Below are positions 10,327-21,724 of a stretch of DNA of 64,000 nt, in pieces; the first letter of the stretch is position 1; each line of letters opens with the position of its first letter. The notes beneath the pieces are model-generated. The model saw only the letters and a program-made list of their open reading frames with translations. It searched no databases and was not told the DNA's origin. This stretch comes from Tetrapyrgos nigripes (taxonomy: Eukaryota > Basidiomycota > Agaricomycetes > Agaricales > Campanellaceae), in NCBI GenBank assembly GCA_013368315.1, contig JAACJM010000167.1, positions 1-64,000 of the forward strand, in the 5' to 3' direction. A program made the translations under genes and the position numbers.

Positions 10327-12408
10327 CTAAAACTTTCTGCCGCGACCTCCTCGTTTGTTACCTCTGGCACCACGTCCACTGAAGGGACCGTTTCCACGCC
10401 CACGCCCACGTCCACGCGAGGAACTGCTGTTATTGTTGGTGGAATGGGGGTTGGGGCCTAGCCAGCCTGGGTAGTTGGGGTAGGGGCACAATCCGCTGGG
10501 GTGATCTATTGAGTGGCAGTGTGCGCAACGAAGTGGCTGTGCGCTCCTGCCTATTCCAAAGAAAGCGGTCGGGAAGGTGAGGGCACGGAAGACGGTGATC
10601 CATTCTTCATGATGGGCTGGGATGAGTGTCAGTGATTCAATCGCAACGTTCCAGTATGTGCGCATGTATCCGTCGCTGCCACCCATTCCTACAGCTGAGA
10701 TCGTTAAGGTGTTGCCTACCACCCGTGCAAGCTGGTCGGATGGGATGTTTGTGGGGATTGCGTCTCGGTGGGTAAGGAGGAATTGTTGGATTTGGGGGCT
10801 ATTGACAAAGGTTCGGCGTATTGTCTCCAACGCAATTTGCTGGTGTTCTGGGGTGTTTTGTAGTGTGAAATCACGAATCGTGGCTATGTATTGGGTTGGA
10901 GCGGGACGGTAGGGGAGAGAGATGAAAGAGGCATGCGAGGTGTCCCATACTTGGTTTCTGTTTAGTAGGTTGAGCTGCTGTGGTGAGGGGCCGGTGACAA
11001 GATAGTGGACAGGGCGTGCACCCCTGAAGGCTGGGCGTGGTGGTGCGACGATGATGGTAACAGTGGGATCTCCAATAACGTCCCGAATACCCGCTTCAAT
11101 GATGGAAGAGACTACGGTAGGGTCAACACTGGATCGACCAAACTGTCTGGCTAGGATTCCTCCAAATTGCTGCACACGTGAGTCCCATTCCGCTACTTGT
11201 GCGGGGTCTTGATCCGTGTGTACATTACCGGCATTGAAGCCTTGTGGTGCTGGGGCATCAGCTGGAAGCAGGTTGACAGTTCCAGGAACATAGTGTTGAG
11301 TGGTCTGTCCCGGGGCACTTGGGATGGAAGTGTTTGTGAGGGATGGGTCTAGTGGTACTGCTACTGATCCTCCAGCCTGAGCCGAGCTAGGTATAATGGA
11401 AGATGTGTGGTAGTTGGGGGAATGACTCGAGGGCAGGTTCGGCAGGGACAGCGATGGCTGTAGGTTGACTGGGGATTGACCAGTTGGCAGTCTGGTAAAA
11501 TCAAAGGAGTACTGGGGACGCTCGGTCGTGTTGGTGTCCGTTCTCGAGCGTCTCACCTGGTGTTGGACCTCAGCCGGTACAGACGACTGGGTTTGAGGCT
11601 GTTGGGACTGGACCGGGGTAACATCGGTCCTATCGTTAATCCCAGTCAATGGCCCGACAATGTCCGGGTCTAGATCCATCCCGGTCATTGGGCAATGAGG
11701 TTGATTTTCGATTGGCGAGTCAGCGTAGAAATCGTCTTCATCGTCCATAGCTCTTCCTCCCTCCTGGAACTGCTCCCTCCTCAGGGTAGCTTCACCTTCT
11801 GAGATGTCATCCCAGTCTCTGGGGCTGGCTAACGTGGAGGTTGTGGATGTGTTGGAGGACGCTGTTGGACTGGTGCCAGAGCGAGAGGATAGTGGAGGGA
11901 AGGAATCTGGGGAGGGACCTTGCATAGGGAGAACTGTATCGGAGGAGGATCTGTTCTGCTGAGTATATGGGTTGAATCGACGGCTGTTTATGGGGACGCT
12001 TCCAATGACTATCGTTGGCCCTTTTCTCTTCTTTGGCTGGACAATGTTCCAGGTTCCAGAGTCGTTTCCTATGGTGGTTGTATGTTAATAGATATTCTGG
12101 TTAAATTTTGTTTGGGCTTGCTCACCATTATCTGGGTTATCTGTTGCGTTTTTAGTGCCTCCAGGGCTTGGCTCCTGCAGCGTGGTAGAGGCTGTCTCTC
12201 CTGCAGCGGAGGTTGCAGGCGCTATAGCAGGCACAGTGTTTTCGGTGGTCTCCACCATAGCAGTATTCGTGTCAGTGGTCGACATGGGATTAGCTGTGTT
12301 GTTTCCGGGGGCAGTAGCGACACCGTTCTCATTAGAGACAGAGGGGGCATCGTTTGCATTGGTGCCGGAGGTGGTGGAGTCGAGAGATTGATTCTGGGTA
12401 GATGACAT
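10327..12408 (-). pseudogene. LINE ORF1: gag-like RNA-binding protein with zinc knuckle
   Basis: The frame runs from ATG at 12408 to the stop at 10327 (693 residues if read through) with one internal TAA at 12085. The N-terminal 100 residues are Ser/Thr/Asn-rich and followed by NDSGTWNIVQPKKRKGPTI. The middle is Pro/Ser/Gln-rich. A globular part lies near the C-terminus, then the zinc knuckle CAHCHSIDHPSGLC (C-x2-C-x4-H-x4-C) and a tail of RG repeats. Such proteins coat the element RNA. The TAA lies in a 57-base stretch bounded by GTGAGC and CCATAG with a CTATTAAC branch-like site. It could therefore be a spliced intron (12125-12069) or a single CAA-to-TAA nonsense change; 57 is a multiple of three, so frame does not decide. 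Confidence 0.85.
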
Positions 12409-13215
12409 GGTACTGGAGATTGTGTCTTTGTGTAGGATAGTGCTTTGGGGTTTTTAAGGCGTCGAGGGGTATTTGGTTTAGCAAGTTGGCGTATTGGTAG
12501 CATATGTCGTTCAGGGTAGGGTGTATGGCGGGTGAGGTTGGTTGTTTTACTTGTAGAACTCGCTTGTTGGGAGCATATGGTGCTCAGGAGGGAGTGAATT
12601 GCTTGAGCTGGCAATGGTAGAGTCGGAGTGGAATCCGGGGGTTTTATAGCCAGGGGCGCGACAGTCGTGGTCTACAGGATGGTCGGTAAAGACGTTAGCC
12701 TCCAGGGCCCTGGTCGGGGTTGGAAATGTCTGTCGTAGCGAGTATCTAGGCTCTTGGAGCATGTATTTGGGATGTTTCAGGGCGTGTAGGAGAGGGGAGG
12801 GTCGTGCTTGGCGGAGGGATGGGCGTAGAGTCAGAGATCCAAGAGGAGACTATTTGGCCTTTCAGGAATGCAGGGGTTGGCAAGAGCTACAGAGGGTATT
12901 GGGGATGGTCTAGTGCGGTTCTGTCTTCTAGTCGGCATAGGAATAGTGTTAGTGTTGCGTTTATTCTAGGTAAATGCACATTCGCCAGCACTCGGGTTTT
13001 AGTATGTTATGCGTGTGTGTTATTACATGCAACATGGGTAGTTGGTGATCCTGGTAGGGGCAGTTGGTGTTCTCGAGGGGGTGTACGAAAGGGAAGGGAC
13101 TCAGAGAGCCCTTCTGTGCGTGTACGCCTCTATTGTCCTCGTCCTTGCCCACTCTTTCTGTGTAGGAGAGCGTGGGAAAACCTGAACAGGTGGTGGTACG
13201 GGTTCAAGGAGCCTC
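12409..13215 (-). other. LINE 5' UTR / promoter region
   Basis: The sequence between the 5' target duplication (13216-13231) and the ORF1 start has no long frame in element orientation. It is expected to hold the internal promoter of the LINE. Confidence 0.6.
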
Positions 13216-13231
13216 TCTCCATGGAAACCTT
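13216..13231. repeat. Target-site duplication of the LINE (5' side)
   Basis: TCTCCATGGAAACCTT is identical to 3885-3900. It marks the exact 5' end of the LINE at 13215. Confidence 0.9.
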
Positions 13232-13330
13232 ATTGAAAAATTTTAAGGCAGTTTTGCTCCCCTCCGCCTGGCACCTTTCGGGGCATGCCTTATTTGTCAA
13301 AGGCTTCCAACGGTCGCTTAATTGGCCATG
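13232..13330 (+). repeat. Right half of the repeat split by the LINE (copy A, continued)
   Basis: TATTGAAAAATTTTAAGGCA, GTTTTGCTCCC and GGCACCTTTCGGGGCATGCC continue the repeat begun at 3776-3900. They match the reverse complement of 13755-13815. Similarity fades after about 13300. Confidence 0.6.
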
Positions 13331-13704
13331 TTGTAATCCTCTCGTGTCTCAAAATCTTCATGGAGGCTGAAACTACTTCCCGAAGAGCTCTTATGTGCGA
13401 GAGTCTCTAAATTGTCACAGTTGTATTTCTTCAATAAAATCTACTTCTTTCCCTCTTTCTCTGCTGCTATGTATCTCAAGCTCCACTATCTGCCATCTGG
13501 CAAGACCTGTTTCAAAAATGCAAGTTCTCATCTGGATTCTGGGCTGCATACTTGCAATGAGTTGTGTTCCTGGCACTGCTGGGAATGTTCATATTCCAGC
13601 ACTCTCACACCTCCCAAAAGCTGGTCTCAACTTCAATGGCAAAAACTTGGGAGGGTGTAAAGGAGGGCACGACAGAAAAAAAAATTCATGACGACATATT
13701 ACTT
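13331..13704. other. Spacer between the two inverted repeat copies
   Basis: About 370 bases with only short overlapping frames and no recognised domain. It lies between inverted copies A and B and could be the interior of a non-autonomous element, but clean ends were not found. Confidence 0.35.
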
Positions 13705-13905
13705 CTAGATTAGGTAGTTTACTGTCCCAACCGGGGCCTCAAATGTCATTGCCAAACAAGGCATGCTCTGAAAGGTGCCAGTCCCTTGAGAGCAAAACTG
13801 CCCTAAAATTTTGCAATAAGGTTTTCGTGGAGATTGGAAATTGACACGGCGACCAAGGGCTGGGAAGGAGTCTGTGTCATCTCTGACAAATTGAAATAAT
13901 CGATT
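13705..13905 (-). repeat. Inverted copy (B) of the LINE target repeat
   Basis: The reverse complement reads CTCCTTCCCAGCCCTTGG, then GTGTCAATTTCC and AACCTTATTGCAAAATTTTA. GGCACCTTTCAGAGCATGCC follows, parallel to the two halves of copy A. Divergence is substantial, so the duplication predates the LINE. Confidence 0.6.
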
Positions 13906-13971
13906 ATAACCTGGAACTGGCGCCTCATTGTCCAATCAGGTGACCTCAGTTGCTGCTGTTTCTACACCACC

Positions 13972-14876
13972 ATGGATTCTTTCTTTTCCTTGCTGTTCCC
14001 CAGCCTTCAACCAAGACCACCTACCTTCTCTAAACCTGAAACTCTGAGCATTTTGGAGAGCTGGAGGGATGTTAACTTTGATCCACACTTTGACTTTCAT
14101 GCTGAGGTCAATGTTGATGATTTCATCATATCTGGCCAGTGTCAATGGGTGCAGGTTTGGAATGGAAGAATACATCACAAGGACCAAACCATTGAGATTA
14201 TCATCAGAATATTCCAACAAAGCAGGTTTCCTTTCTACTGTAATGGAGCTGAAATAGCATGGAATGAAGCTTGTGCATACAAACAACTGAAGGATTTGCA
14301 AGGTGAGTGGTGGCATGACACACATTCTCATCCAATCTGACTGACTGCTATGGGTAATACAGGAACAATCATACCCAAATTGTATGGCTTCCACAAAGTT
14401 CATCCCTTTCACCCCTTTCGTTTTAACCTTGAGCTCCCTTCTTATCTGAGTTTCTTGTCCATTCCCATAGGTTTATGTGCCTGCAGATGGGTCAGAGGAG
14501 CCATGTTTTGCACATATTGTGGAGCATGTAGCTCTGTCTTCTTTGGAGTCATTGAAAAAGTATGGACTGCTCAATGAAGAAGTTTTATTCTCACTGGTTT
14601 GTTTGTTTTGTCAACTGTTACTTCAGTTTCCTTTAACACAACCTCCATTCTTTTTTTCAGCTTGACACACTAATTCCTAGTCTACATGAAATGCACAACT
14701 GCCACATTGCATACAACAAGCTTTGGGTCGACAATGTGCTGGTAGAGACTGCTCGTTGAAAAGGCCATGCGGCACCATTGATCACCAAGGTGGTATTTGT
14801 CAACTTTGCACTGTCCAGTGAGGAGGATGTGGATAGCATCAGGGAAGATGGAGATTTGTGCGTCCACTTTCTCTAG
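13972..14876 (+). pseudogene. Fungal protein-kinase-like gene, degenerate
   Basis: Four exons can be joined: 13972-14302, 14363-14397, 14471-14596, and from 14661. The second join has a weak GTTCAT donor. The protein shows the N-lobe style block NEACAYKQLKDLQGTIIPKLYG, then FAHIVEHVALSSLESL. The catalytic-loop region reads HIAYNKLWVDNVLV, and VVFVNFALS sits at the place of DFG. In this Agaricomycete kinase-like family the loop normally reads HND/HRD and DFG. Here the catalytic Asp is Lys/Asn and DFG is NFA. A TGA at 14757-14759 follows VETAR and another stop ends the frame near 14876. It is either a dead pseudokinase or a pseudogene; the nonsense codon favours the latter. Confidence 0.6.
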
Positions 14877-14918
14877 TTCTACAGAACATCACTGGCTCAG
14901 CACTGGCTTCTCATCAGT

Positions 14919-15387
14919 TGTAGGTGTGGTAACACATCTTCATGGCGATCCAGCTGTCCCAATAGTCATGGACTGGAAGAATCAGCATGACAAAGAACCA
15001 TATGCGATGAAAACCTTTGAGAATGTTCTCCTCTATGGGCAGGAGAGAGATAGAGCACCCCTGGTCTATCCTGAACCTCGTATTATCATGCTTGATGACA
15101 TCACAGTGGGTATTTTTGCAGACAAGGCTATGGGTGCCGGTATGGGAAGAAAATGCCAGCAGCCTCTTGCAGAGGAGGAAGGGCCATGTGATAATAGTGG
15201 GCAGAGACATCGGGTTGCAAATAGAGTATCAGAGGCTCTGCCCTGGAACAGACATGCACCAGTGAGCTCACCAGCCACAAAGGGAGTAAGGGAGAGCCAA
15301 GCAATTGTGGGGGACTTGACAGGGAGGAGGGTGACACAGTCTCAGTCACGGTTAAAAGCCACCTCCAGCTCAAGAGGAAAGAAATGA
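14919..15387 (+). CDS. Unrecognised coding-like segment
   Basis: A frame from about 14919, after a possible acceptor TTGTAG, reads VVTHLHGDPAVPIVMDWKN, then LVYPEPRIIMLDDITVGIFAD. It ends in a Ser/Arg/Lys-rich low-complexity tail with stop at 15385-15387. The composition looks protein-like, but I recognise no family. It may be a separate gene fragment or a decayed 3' extension of the kinase-like gene. Confidence 0.35.
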
Positions 15388-15714
15388 GGAGTCAAGACAG
15401 ATTTGTTATTTTTTTCGTTGCAATACGGACTTTTTGACCTTGGCATTACATTACAGTGTATTTGCATTGCTATCAGTGTACATATGTGTTTCCTTATTTT
15501 ATTCAGAATTGATGATCCTTGTGGACACTGCGAGTAGACCTCATGCTGGCCAGCTCAAATTTGAATGTCAAGAGTGTCTATCCTGGAGACTTGCTGGAGA
15601 CTGAAACATGATCCACTCCTTGTACCCCTGTCATGCTTGACTTTGTATTCTTTTCTACCTTCCACCTCCAATTCTGAGTCTATTCAGATACATCCATTGT
15701 CTGCTCATTGCTAA
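15388..15714. other. Intergenic, nothing recognised
   Basis: AT-rich 3' flank without a supported gene. The decayed secreted-protein copy begins after it. Confidence 0.4.
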
Positions 15715-16201
15715 TACTGCTATCAAGATTGTCCAGCAGCAACTTCTCATTTTACAAGAGATGGCTAAAAGGATCATTACAGAACAAATTTATCATTTGT
15801 GAGGCAGAGACTCAGACTGTGGTGTCTCACCAATTCCTTGCTTCGAGTTTGAGGTTTACTGGGGATTTGTTGAGGGTTAATAAGTTAGTGGGCATCATGT
15901 GGGTTATGATGAGGCTATTGTCAGGCATTTTGAGGATTTGTTTGATGGGTCTGGGCTCTTATGTACTACTGTGGGTGTTTTTATTTCTTCATCTCTCTAC
16001 TTACTGATCCATCATTCACTGTTTCTCTTCCTTTGATTATCATTACTATTACTACAGACCGGCTTTGGCTTTGGTGGACTCGATGCAGGAGTGGCAGGAC
16101 ACAACACTGTTGTTGTTTCTGGTAGCAACTGGAATGATGCAGCTTCACCATTCTCTGTTTGTAATGCGTATAATGCTGCTGATATGGCTACTTTCTTCTA
16201 G
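15715..16201 (+). pseudogene. Decayed copy of the small secreted-protein gene
   Basis: From GATTGTCCAGCAGCAACTTC to the TAG at 16199-16201 the DNA follows exon 2, intron 2 and exon 3 of the gene at 30566-31316. Examples are GTTTCTGGTAGCAACTGGAA and the ending ACTTTCTTCTAG. An insertion near AAATTTATCATTTGTGAG shifts the frame and further changes add stops. Exon 1 with the signal peptide is missing. Similarity continues through the 3' flank to 16587, matching 31317-31700, where the chromovirus 5' LTR begins. Confidence 0.85.
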
Positions 16202-16587
16202 TTGATGATCACATATGGGCCACTTGAACTTGTAGAATTTTTGTACCTTTGTGCAATTGGGAATCTGGATACCCTCTTCAAATGGATCTGTCTTTAGTAT
16301 GGTTTTGTTTCCTTCATGGTTATGGGTACTTATCCACAATGTTTGTTATTCTTGCGGCATGCGTACATTTTTGGGATGGCTAGACTCTAGGACCTTCAAG
16401 CTTCCAAATGTTGAAGTAGAGTCATGTATACTATGTAACTGATTTTTCACGCCAGGATGTACTTAATAGATACTAGATACGTACAGGTATAGTTTTTATA
16501 ATTGCGCCTTTTCTGATTCCTAAATCAACTTCACAACTGAAAGAAAGATTGTGCCACGCTGAGCGCTCTGCACTATAAGACTATAAG

Positions 16588-16815
16588 TGTAAACAATTTT
16601 TACAGCCACTGATGCGTGACATCATTGTTGATAGATATTTGTAATTCAGGACCTATCTCAGTCCCGAATATCGGACGTACCTTACTTCTTACTACCACGA
16701 TCCAGTGTATTCTCACTATCATACGATTTACAGAACACGACGTGTTCCTCTGCATTTCCCTGTTTGATCTCTCTCTCTCTCTCTCTTGCATGTACAGTCC
16801 CCTAGGACTGTTCCA
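16588..16815 (+). repeat. 5' LTR of chromovirus 1
   Basis: It starts TGTAAACAATTTTTACA and ends GACTGTTCCA. It is nearly identical to 26409-26640, differing mainly in the length of the (CT)n run and a few transitions, which suggests moderate age. Confidence 0.93.
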
Positions 16816-17951
16816 CTTTTTTTTTGCAGACTCACAGCGGTAACCGCAAGGTGCCGTGCACGTCGAAAACTTGTGAGTAACAAATCGTTCTCATTTTTTT
16901 TTGTTCCCTTCCCACCTTTCAGGACTTCATACATCTACGTTCCGCCCTTGGGAAAACATAGATATATATTTCCGCCTGTGTGGAAAACAACAGCAGACCT
17001 CAGAAAGGTCAGAAATAGCTGTTCGTGATGTGTCCCTCTGTCCTTGCCTTTTCTTTTCTCCTTGTTCCCTTCTACACGGTTTCGTTTTGTTTCTTCTCGG
17101 ATCCCGGGTACTCGTGCACTTGTCGGTCCCCACTCTCGTACCAGTTCTAGTCTTTTATTCTCAGTTACCAGTCTCACACCAGTTCTCAGTCTTCTTGGTA
17201 TACACGCCTTGGGCGATTTCCAGTCATTTTGATATTCTCAGTCCCTGCCTTAGTTTCGGCTTCTTGTCATTGTTCCCTTCTGTGTCGTATACGACAATAA
17301 CTGACCACTAGGTCTATCTAGCGTCATACCCCTCACTAGAAACAGCTCGAAGGCCTCAGGTGCTGCACCAGAGTCCTCCTTTGTACCTGAATACAACAGT
17401 GCTTCTCCAAATGAAGCCTCTCGTGCCCTTCCAAACGAGTCCTTGTTATGATGCAAACAAGTCCTGTACTGGCCTGGACCCTCTATCTGGACCTGAGCCT
17501 GTGCATAGGCTGTAACTACCTACACAGCACTACTTAATTACTTCTTAGATGACTCATTACATAGCATTGCACAGTATTACTCCGGATGAGTCCTTATGAC
17601 TCATCTGCACAGCCTAGCATAGCAGTACTTAGGTATATAAGATGTAGATACTTAACCATGTACCCTAGCTCGTTATTTTGTACCAATAGGACCTTAGTTT
17701 ATTGTTCATTGGCACACCTCACTTAGGACAACTTATACAGCTACTCTTTGGACCCTGTATAATGTCTATTACACGACTAACTACTACATCAAGCTTCACT
17801 ATCTAACTACTACCTGGACTACACTCCAACAAGCTTTCCGTCACTGCTCCTGCCCACTAGCGGCCCCACGGAAGGTCCGGTTTTGCCCATGCAAGAGTAC
17901 AGCAACTCGAACGTGGTCAAATCCTAACAGTCCTCCAAGGAAGAGAACACC
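16816..17951 (+). other. Leader between 5' LTR and gag, with an LTR-like stretch
   Basis: More than 1.1 kb without a supported ORF. A pyrimidine-rich zone covers 16860-17310. AGGTATATAAGATG at 17631 looks like a TATA promoter, and AGCTACTCTTT about 100 bases later resembles the LTR-like sequence near 58279-58380. A promoter or an old solo LTR may lie at about 17500-17850. No clear primer-binding site was recognised after the LTR. Confidence 0.35.
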
Positions 17952-18911
17952 GTGTCCTCCAACATAGATCACGATCATCCTCATCCCAAATCCCCTCCCA
18001 CACGTTCAGATTCTCCCACTACCTCGAACATAGACTGTGATCGTTCATGTCCCAAATCCCCAGCTGCACGTCCAGATTCTCCCACCTCCGATAGCTCCTC
18101 CAACTCAGATTCTCCATACATGTCCTCTACAACCCCAACCACCGCCTGGACACCCCCAGACTATGGTAAACTTCCCAAAGTCCGCATCTGCCCTGTTGAA
18201 CCTCACGACTACACTGGTATCATGACTTCCATCGCGTACTATTTCTCTGCAAAGGGTATCACTGACACCAAGATGGAACAAGCCCGTAATGCTATCGCAT
18301 CATGTTTCCATGCTCCCGAATCTCACTACTTCTTCAACTCGGGTCGCACCAGGTTGCTGGCTCTCAGTGAAGCAGACTACCAACGTGAACTGATCGAGCA
18401 CCTCCTAGGGATTAACTGGGTGGACAAAGTCGCCAAACTACACACTGCAGTCAATCAGGCTGACGTCTGTGATCAAAGCTTCTCAGCTCTTCTGGAGAAG
18501 ATTGTTGCCTACAATGAGATGCTCAAGGGCACGCCTCATTTTCTCAGTAACGCTCAGCTCCAGGAACATCTTTGTGAGGCGATGATACTAAATTTCTGTT
18601 CTTACCTCACTGGTAACGAGGTGAAGGATGACATGGAGTATGACTCATGGATCAAGGTTGTTAAGACCTTTGACAAGGCTTATTGCACAGTCGAGAAACT
18701 GAAGATGGACCAGGTCAATGCACTGCAGTTATGCATCACGGAGTTGGAGAAAGAGAAGGAGAAGGGTCAGAAGCAGGCCAACTCGTCCTCACACTACTCC
18801 AACAACCAGAGCCGTTCACATCCCTTCACTGATTACTGTCATAATGCCTCAGCTTCTCTTGCCGTGGGTTCCTCTTCCTCGTCGTCTTCATTGAAATTTC
18901 TCCCAACTCGG

Positions 18912-20346
18912 TGATACGCCTGCCAAAAACTCGACTAGAACGAGTTAAAAAGTGTACATATATCAAGTATACGGATATATTGTGTCTGTTTACTAGGGAA
19001 TAAGGACTGAAGCGAGCCCAATCTATCAGTTAAAGTGATTCTAGAGGCAACGTTCGCGAGCACGATACGAAATAAGGATAAGTAGCCTCGAGAGGATGGT
19101 ACATAAGTCCCTCAAGCTACTAAGTTCGATGTTCGAGTACTAGACTGCTCGTATACGTTTATATGTACATACCCAAGGCACTTGTTCACGAGTAGCCACC
19201 TTGCGAGCAGTATAAGTACGCGTTACCTCTATTCACAATCCATGGGATTACCAATGTGACATAGACTCAAGAAGATAAGATACAAGACTAAAAGAGATGA
19301 ATGATAACAAGGAGAAACCTCGGATAGGTGCCTTCACGAAGTATCCCAGAGACATTCCGATAGTTCGCGAACCTGGTTAGATCTACTCAAGCTAAAGCTA
19401 AGATCGTCGTGATGTTGCCAAATGATCAAGATCTACCTCACCCCTCCTAAAGACACCAAAGAAGATAGTTCCAACAGATCTAGAGACTTACTGAGGCCCT
19501 CTAGAGGACTCTAGTAGGGATGGAGATATCGGAACCTATGAAAGTCCGCTCGCGAGCATTGGAAGAGGTTCGCATGTGATACCCAATGAGGTTACCGGTA
19601 TGAGTACCGCTCTAGACCTCCATTACCAAGAAGCTAGCATGTGCTACATATACTCTGGCCCTCTCGCGAGGACTCTGTACATATTCTGATTGGACGATTC
19701 ATGTAAATACTGTTCGCGTATCTCTCTCCTTAGTTACTTTCATTCAATCTCTCGTGTTTCACTATATAATATTGCGGACTTTAAATAATATTAGCTACTG
19801 TACAGTTCTAGGACCTCTAGAGTATAAAAGGACAAAGTACTCGTAGCTAGAAAACCAGATTAGTACTCATGTGTATTGCTGCGGATTCTGGATAACTCTC
19901 GAGAGAAGATTAGGTCTCTTGCTTGCCCAGGCCAGCTTTATATCAATAGGAATTTCTACAAAAACCCAAAACTTTAAAGACTCAAACATTAGTTCCCCCT
20001 AAGACAAAGATTGTTGTGATTGCATTGGCATATTGGCCCCATATTGTGTTTATTGAACTTAGGCATATTGGCCTCATTGTGTTATTGAAGATCTAGGCAA
20101 TTGGCCTCTTATTGTGTTTATCTTGAAGTCAAGAAGACTGTCAATTGTGACCATTGTTATTGTTGAACCCCCTATTGTTCCCCAATCGGTTCTAGAGCCA
20201 TTTACCTTTAAGCTACACAAGTTATACGAGTGTTCTGCCACTTTGGATCACCTCGCATTATATAGCAGGATTGGTGTTTGTGTGTTTTTGGTGTTGTTAG
20301 CTTCGATCTTCGAAGCTATTAGCATTATCCACTAGCCAGCCTATTA
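18912..20346 (+). mobile_element. TGATA...TATTA element, copy 1 (1435 bp; probable solo LTR)
   Basis: Termini are TGATACGCCTGCC and CCAGCCTATTA. The 4-bp duplication TCGG (18908-18911 and 20347-20350) interrupts gag between Arg and Met codons. A copy of identical length is at 42342-43776. It has no coding capacity but carries a promoter-like GAGTATAAAAGGAC near 19820 and three imperfect repeats of CATATTGGCC...ATTGTGTTTATTGAA near 20025-20130. These features fit a large solo LTR. A non-autonomous DNA element with short inverted ends is the alternative. Confidence 0.8.
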
Positions 20347-21724
20347 TCGGATGAAGGATATCTTTGAGGACAGAGACCAGAAGCAGATCTGCATGGATGG
20401 GGAGATTTGTACTCGCTGCCGAAACTGGTTCGCTGGTCACTGAGGAAACCAGTGCTCTACTTCTTGCAACCTCTCTGTTCCCTATCGCAATCTTACGAAG
20501 AACAATCTCGTGCTAGCCAAACAGATCAACCAACGCTCCCGAGCTCCCGTAACCATGGATGCCATCCTCAAGTACAAGGCTGCTGCCCCGGTGGCTGCTG
20601 TCATTCCAGATTCATCCACTGCACCAATTGAAGATATCACCGCCTTCTTGAACGAACAGTCCCGGGATACAGTGGGGGCCATAATGGACGTTCCCTTGGC
20701 CCATGTTGCTAGTGGTGCACACATCTATGACTGCCTTGGACCAGCTGCGAGGATCCGTGAAGGTTTCAAGCAGACTCAATCTCTTCCTCCTGCCTCCTGG
20801 CCTTTTGCAGACTTACCTATTGCGGCTATCATCAAGGATGTCGACTCGGATGATGAAATTATTAATATGGTCATTCCAGGTACCACCACAAGGGACACTG
20901 TGGAGCGGTTCAAGGATCTCTCAGTGAGCAAGTCTTCTCTATCCCAGGCATCAGATCCAGAGGCTCCACTACAAGTGGAACACCTGTACTGGCGAGGGCT
21001 TGTTGATGGCCCTAACGTTGAGTCTCCTATTGCCCTGGACATGCTGATTGACAATGGGTCTCCTTTTGTTCTTATTAGGGATGAATTAGTCCAACACCTT
21101 GGCCTTTCACGTCAACGTCTTCGAGAACCCAAGATCGTCTCCGTGGCAATGAACGACGCCTCGGGTAAACCTTCTACTGCATGTCTTTCTGAGTTTGTTT
21201 CCTTTCATCTTGACGATCCTTCCTTCCAGTGGTGCTCTCGCACTATCAGAGCTATTGTATCCCCTTCCTTGTGTTCTCCTATTATTCTTGGTCTTCCTTT
21301 CCTACATTATAATCGCCTCGTCACCGACTACAGTGACTGTACATGTATACATAAGCCCACAGGGTTCGACCTACTTAATCCCCCTCCTGTACAACCCAAG
21401 CCTGTTCCAGATACTCGTTCTCCTAAAGACCGTTGCCTTGACATTTGTAAACTATGTGTAGCCTTGATAAAGGAATTGAAATTGTTCCATATGAACAATC
21501 CCCGTTTGTGTGAGTTGGAATTTATATGAGAAGTCAATGTTGCCGCAGCTGTCTTGGAGCACATCAAGACCTTGGAAGATGCACAGCACTATCAGGACAT
21601 GTCTGATGAGCTTAAGTCCAGGTTTCCAGGTGTGTTCAGCGTTATCCCGCACGTTACTGAACTGGCCTCTGAGATCACCTGTGCTATCAAACTGAAGGAG
21701 GCAGCTCAAGCAATCCAGGCCCGT

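Larger units (their letters stand above)
3901..13215 (-). mobile_element. Non-LTR retrotransposon (LINE), near full length, 9.3 kb
   Basis: On the minus strand the order is 5' UTR (13215-12409), ORF1 (12408-10327), a spacer, ORF2 (about 9628-4217), a 3' UTR, and a poly-A tail seen as T at 3901-3926. ORF1 is gag-like with a CCHC knuckle and RG-rich tail. ORF2 has APE endonuclease, reverse transcriptase, RNase H and a C-terminal zinc motif. This layout is typical of fungal Tad1-like LINEs; the clade name is an inference. A perfect 16-bp target duplication flanks it. Only three in-frame stops break the two ORFs (12085, 8543, 6461), so the insertion is fairly young. It lies inside an older repeat whose other copy is at 13705-13905. 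Confidence 0.93.
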
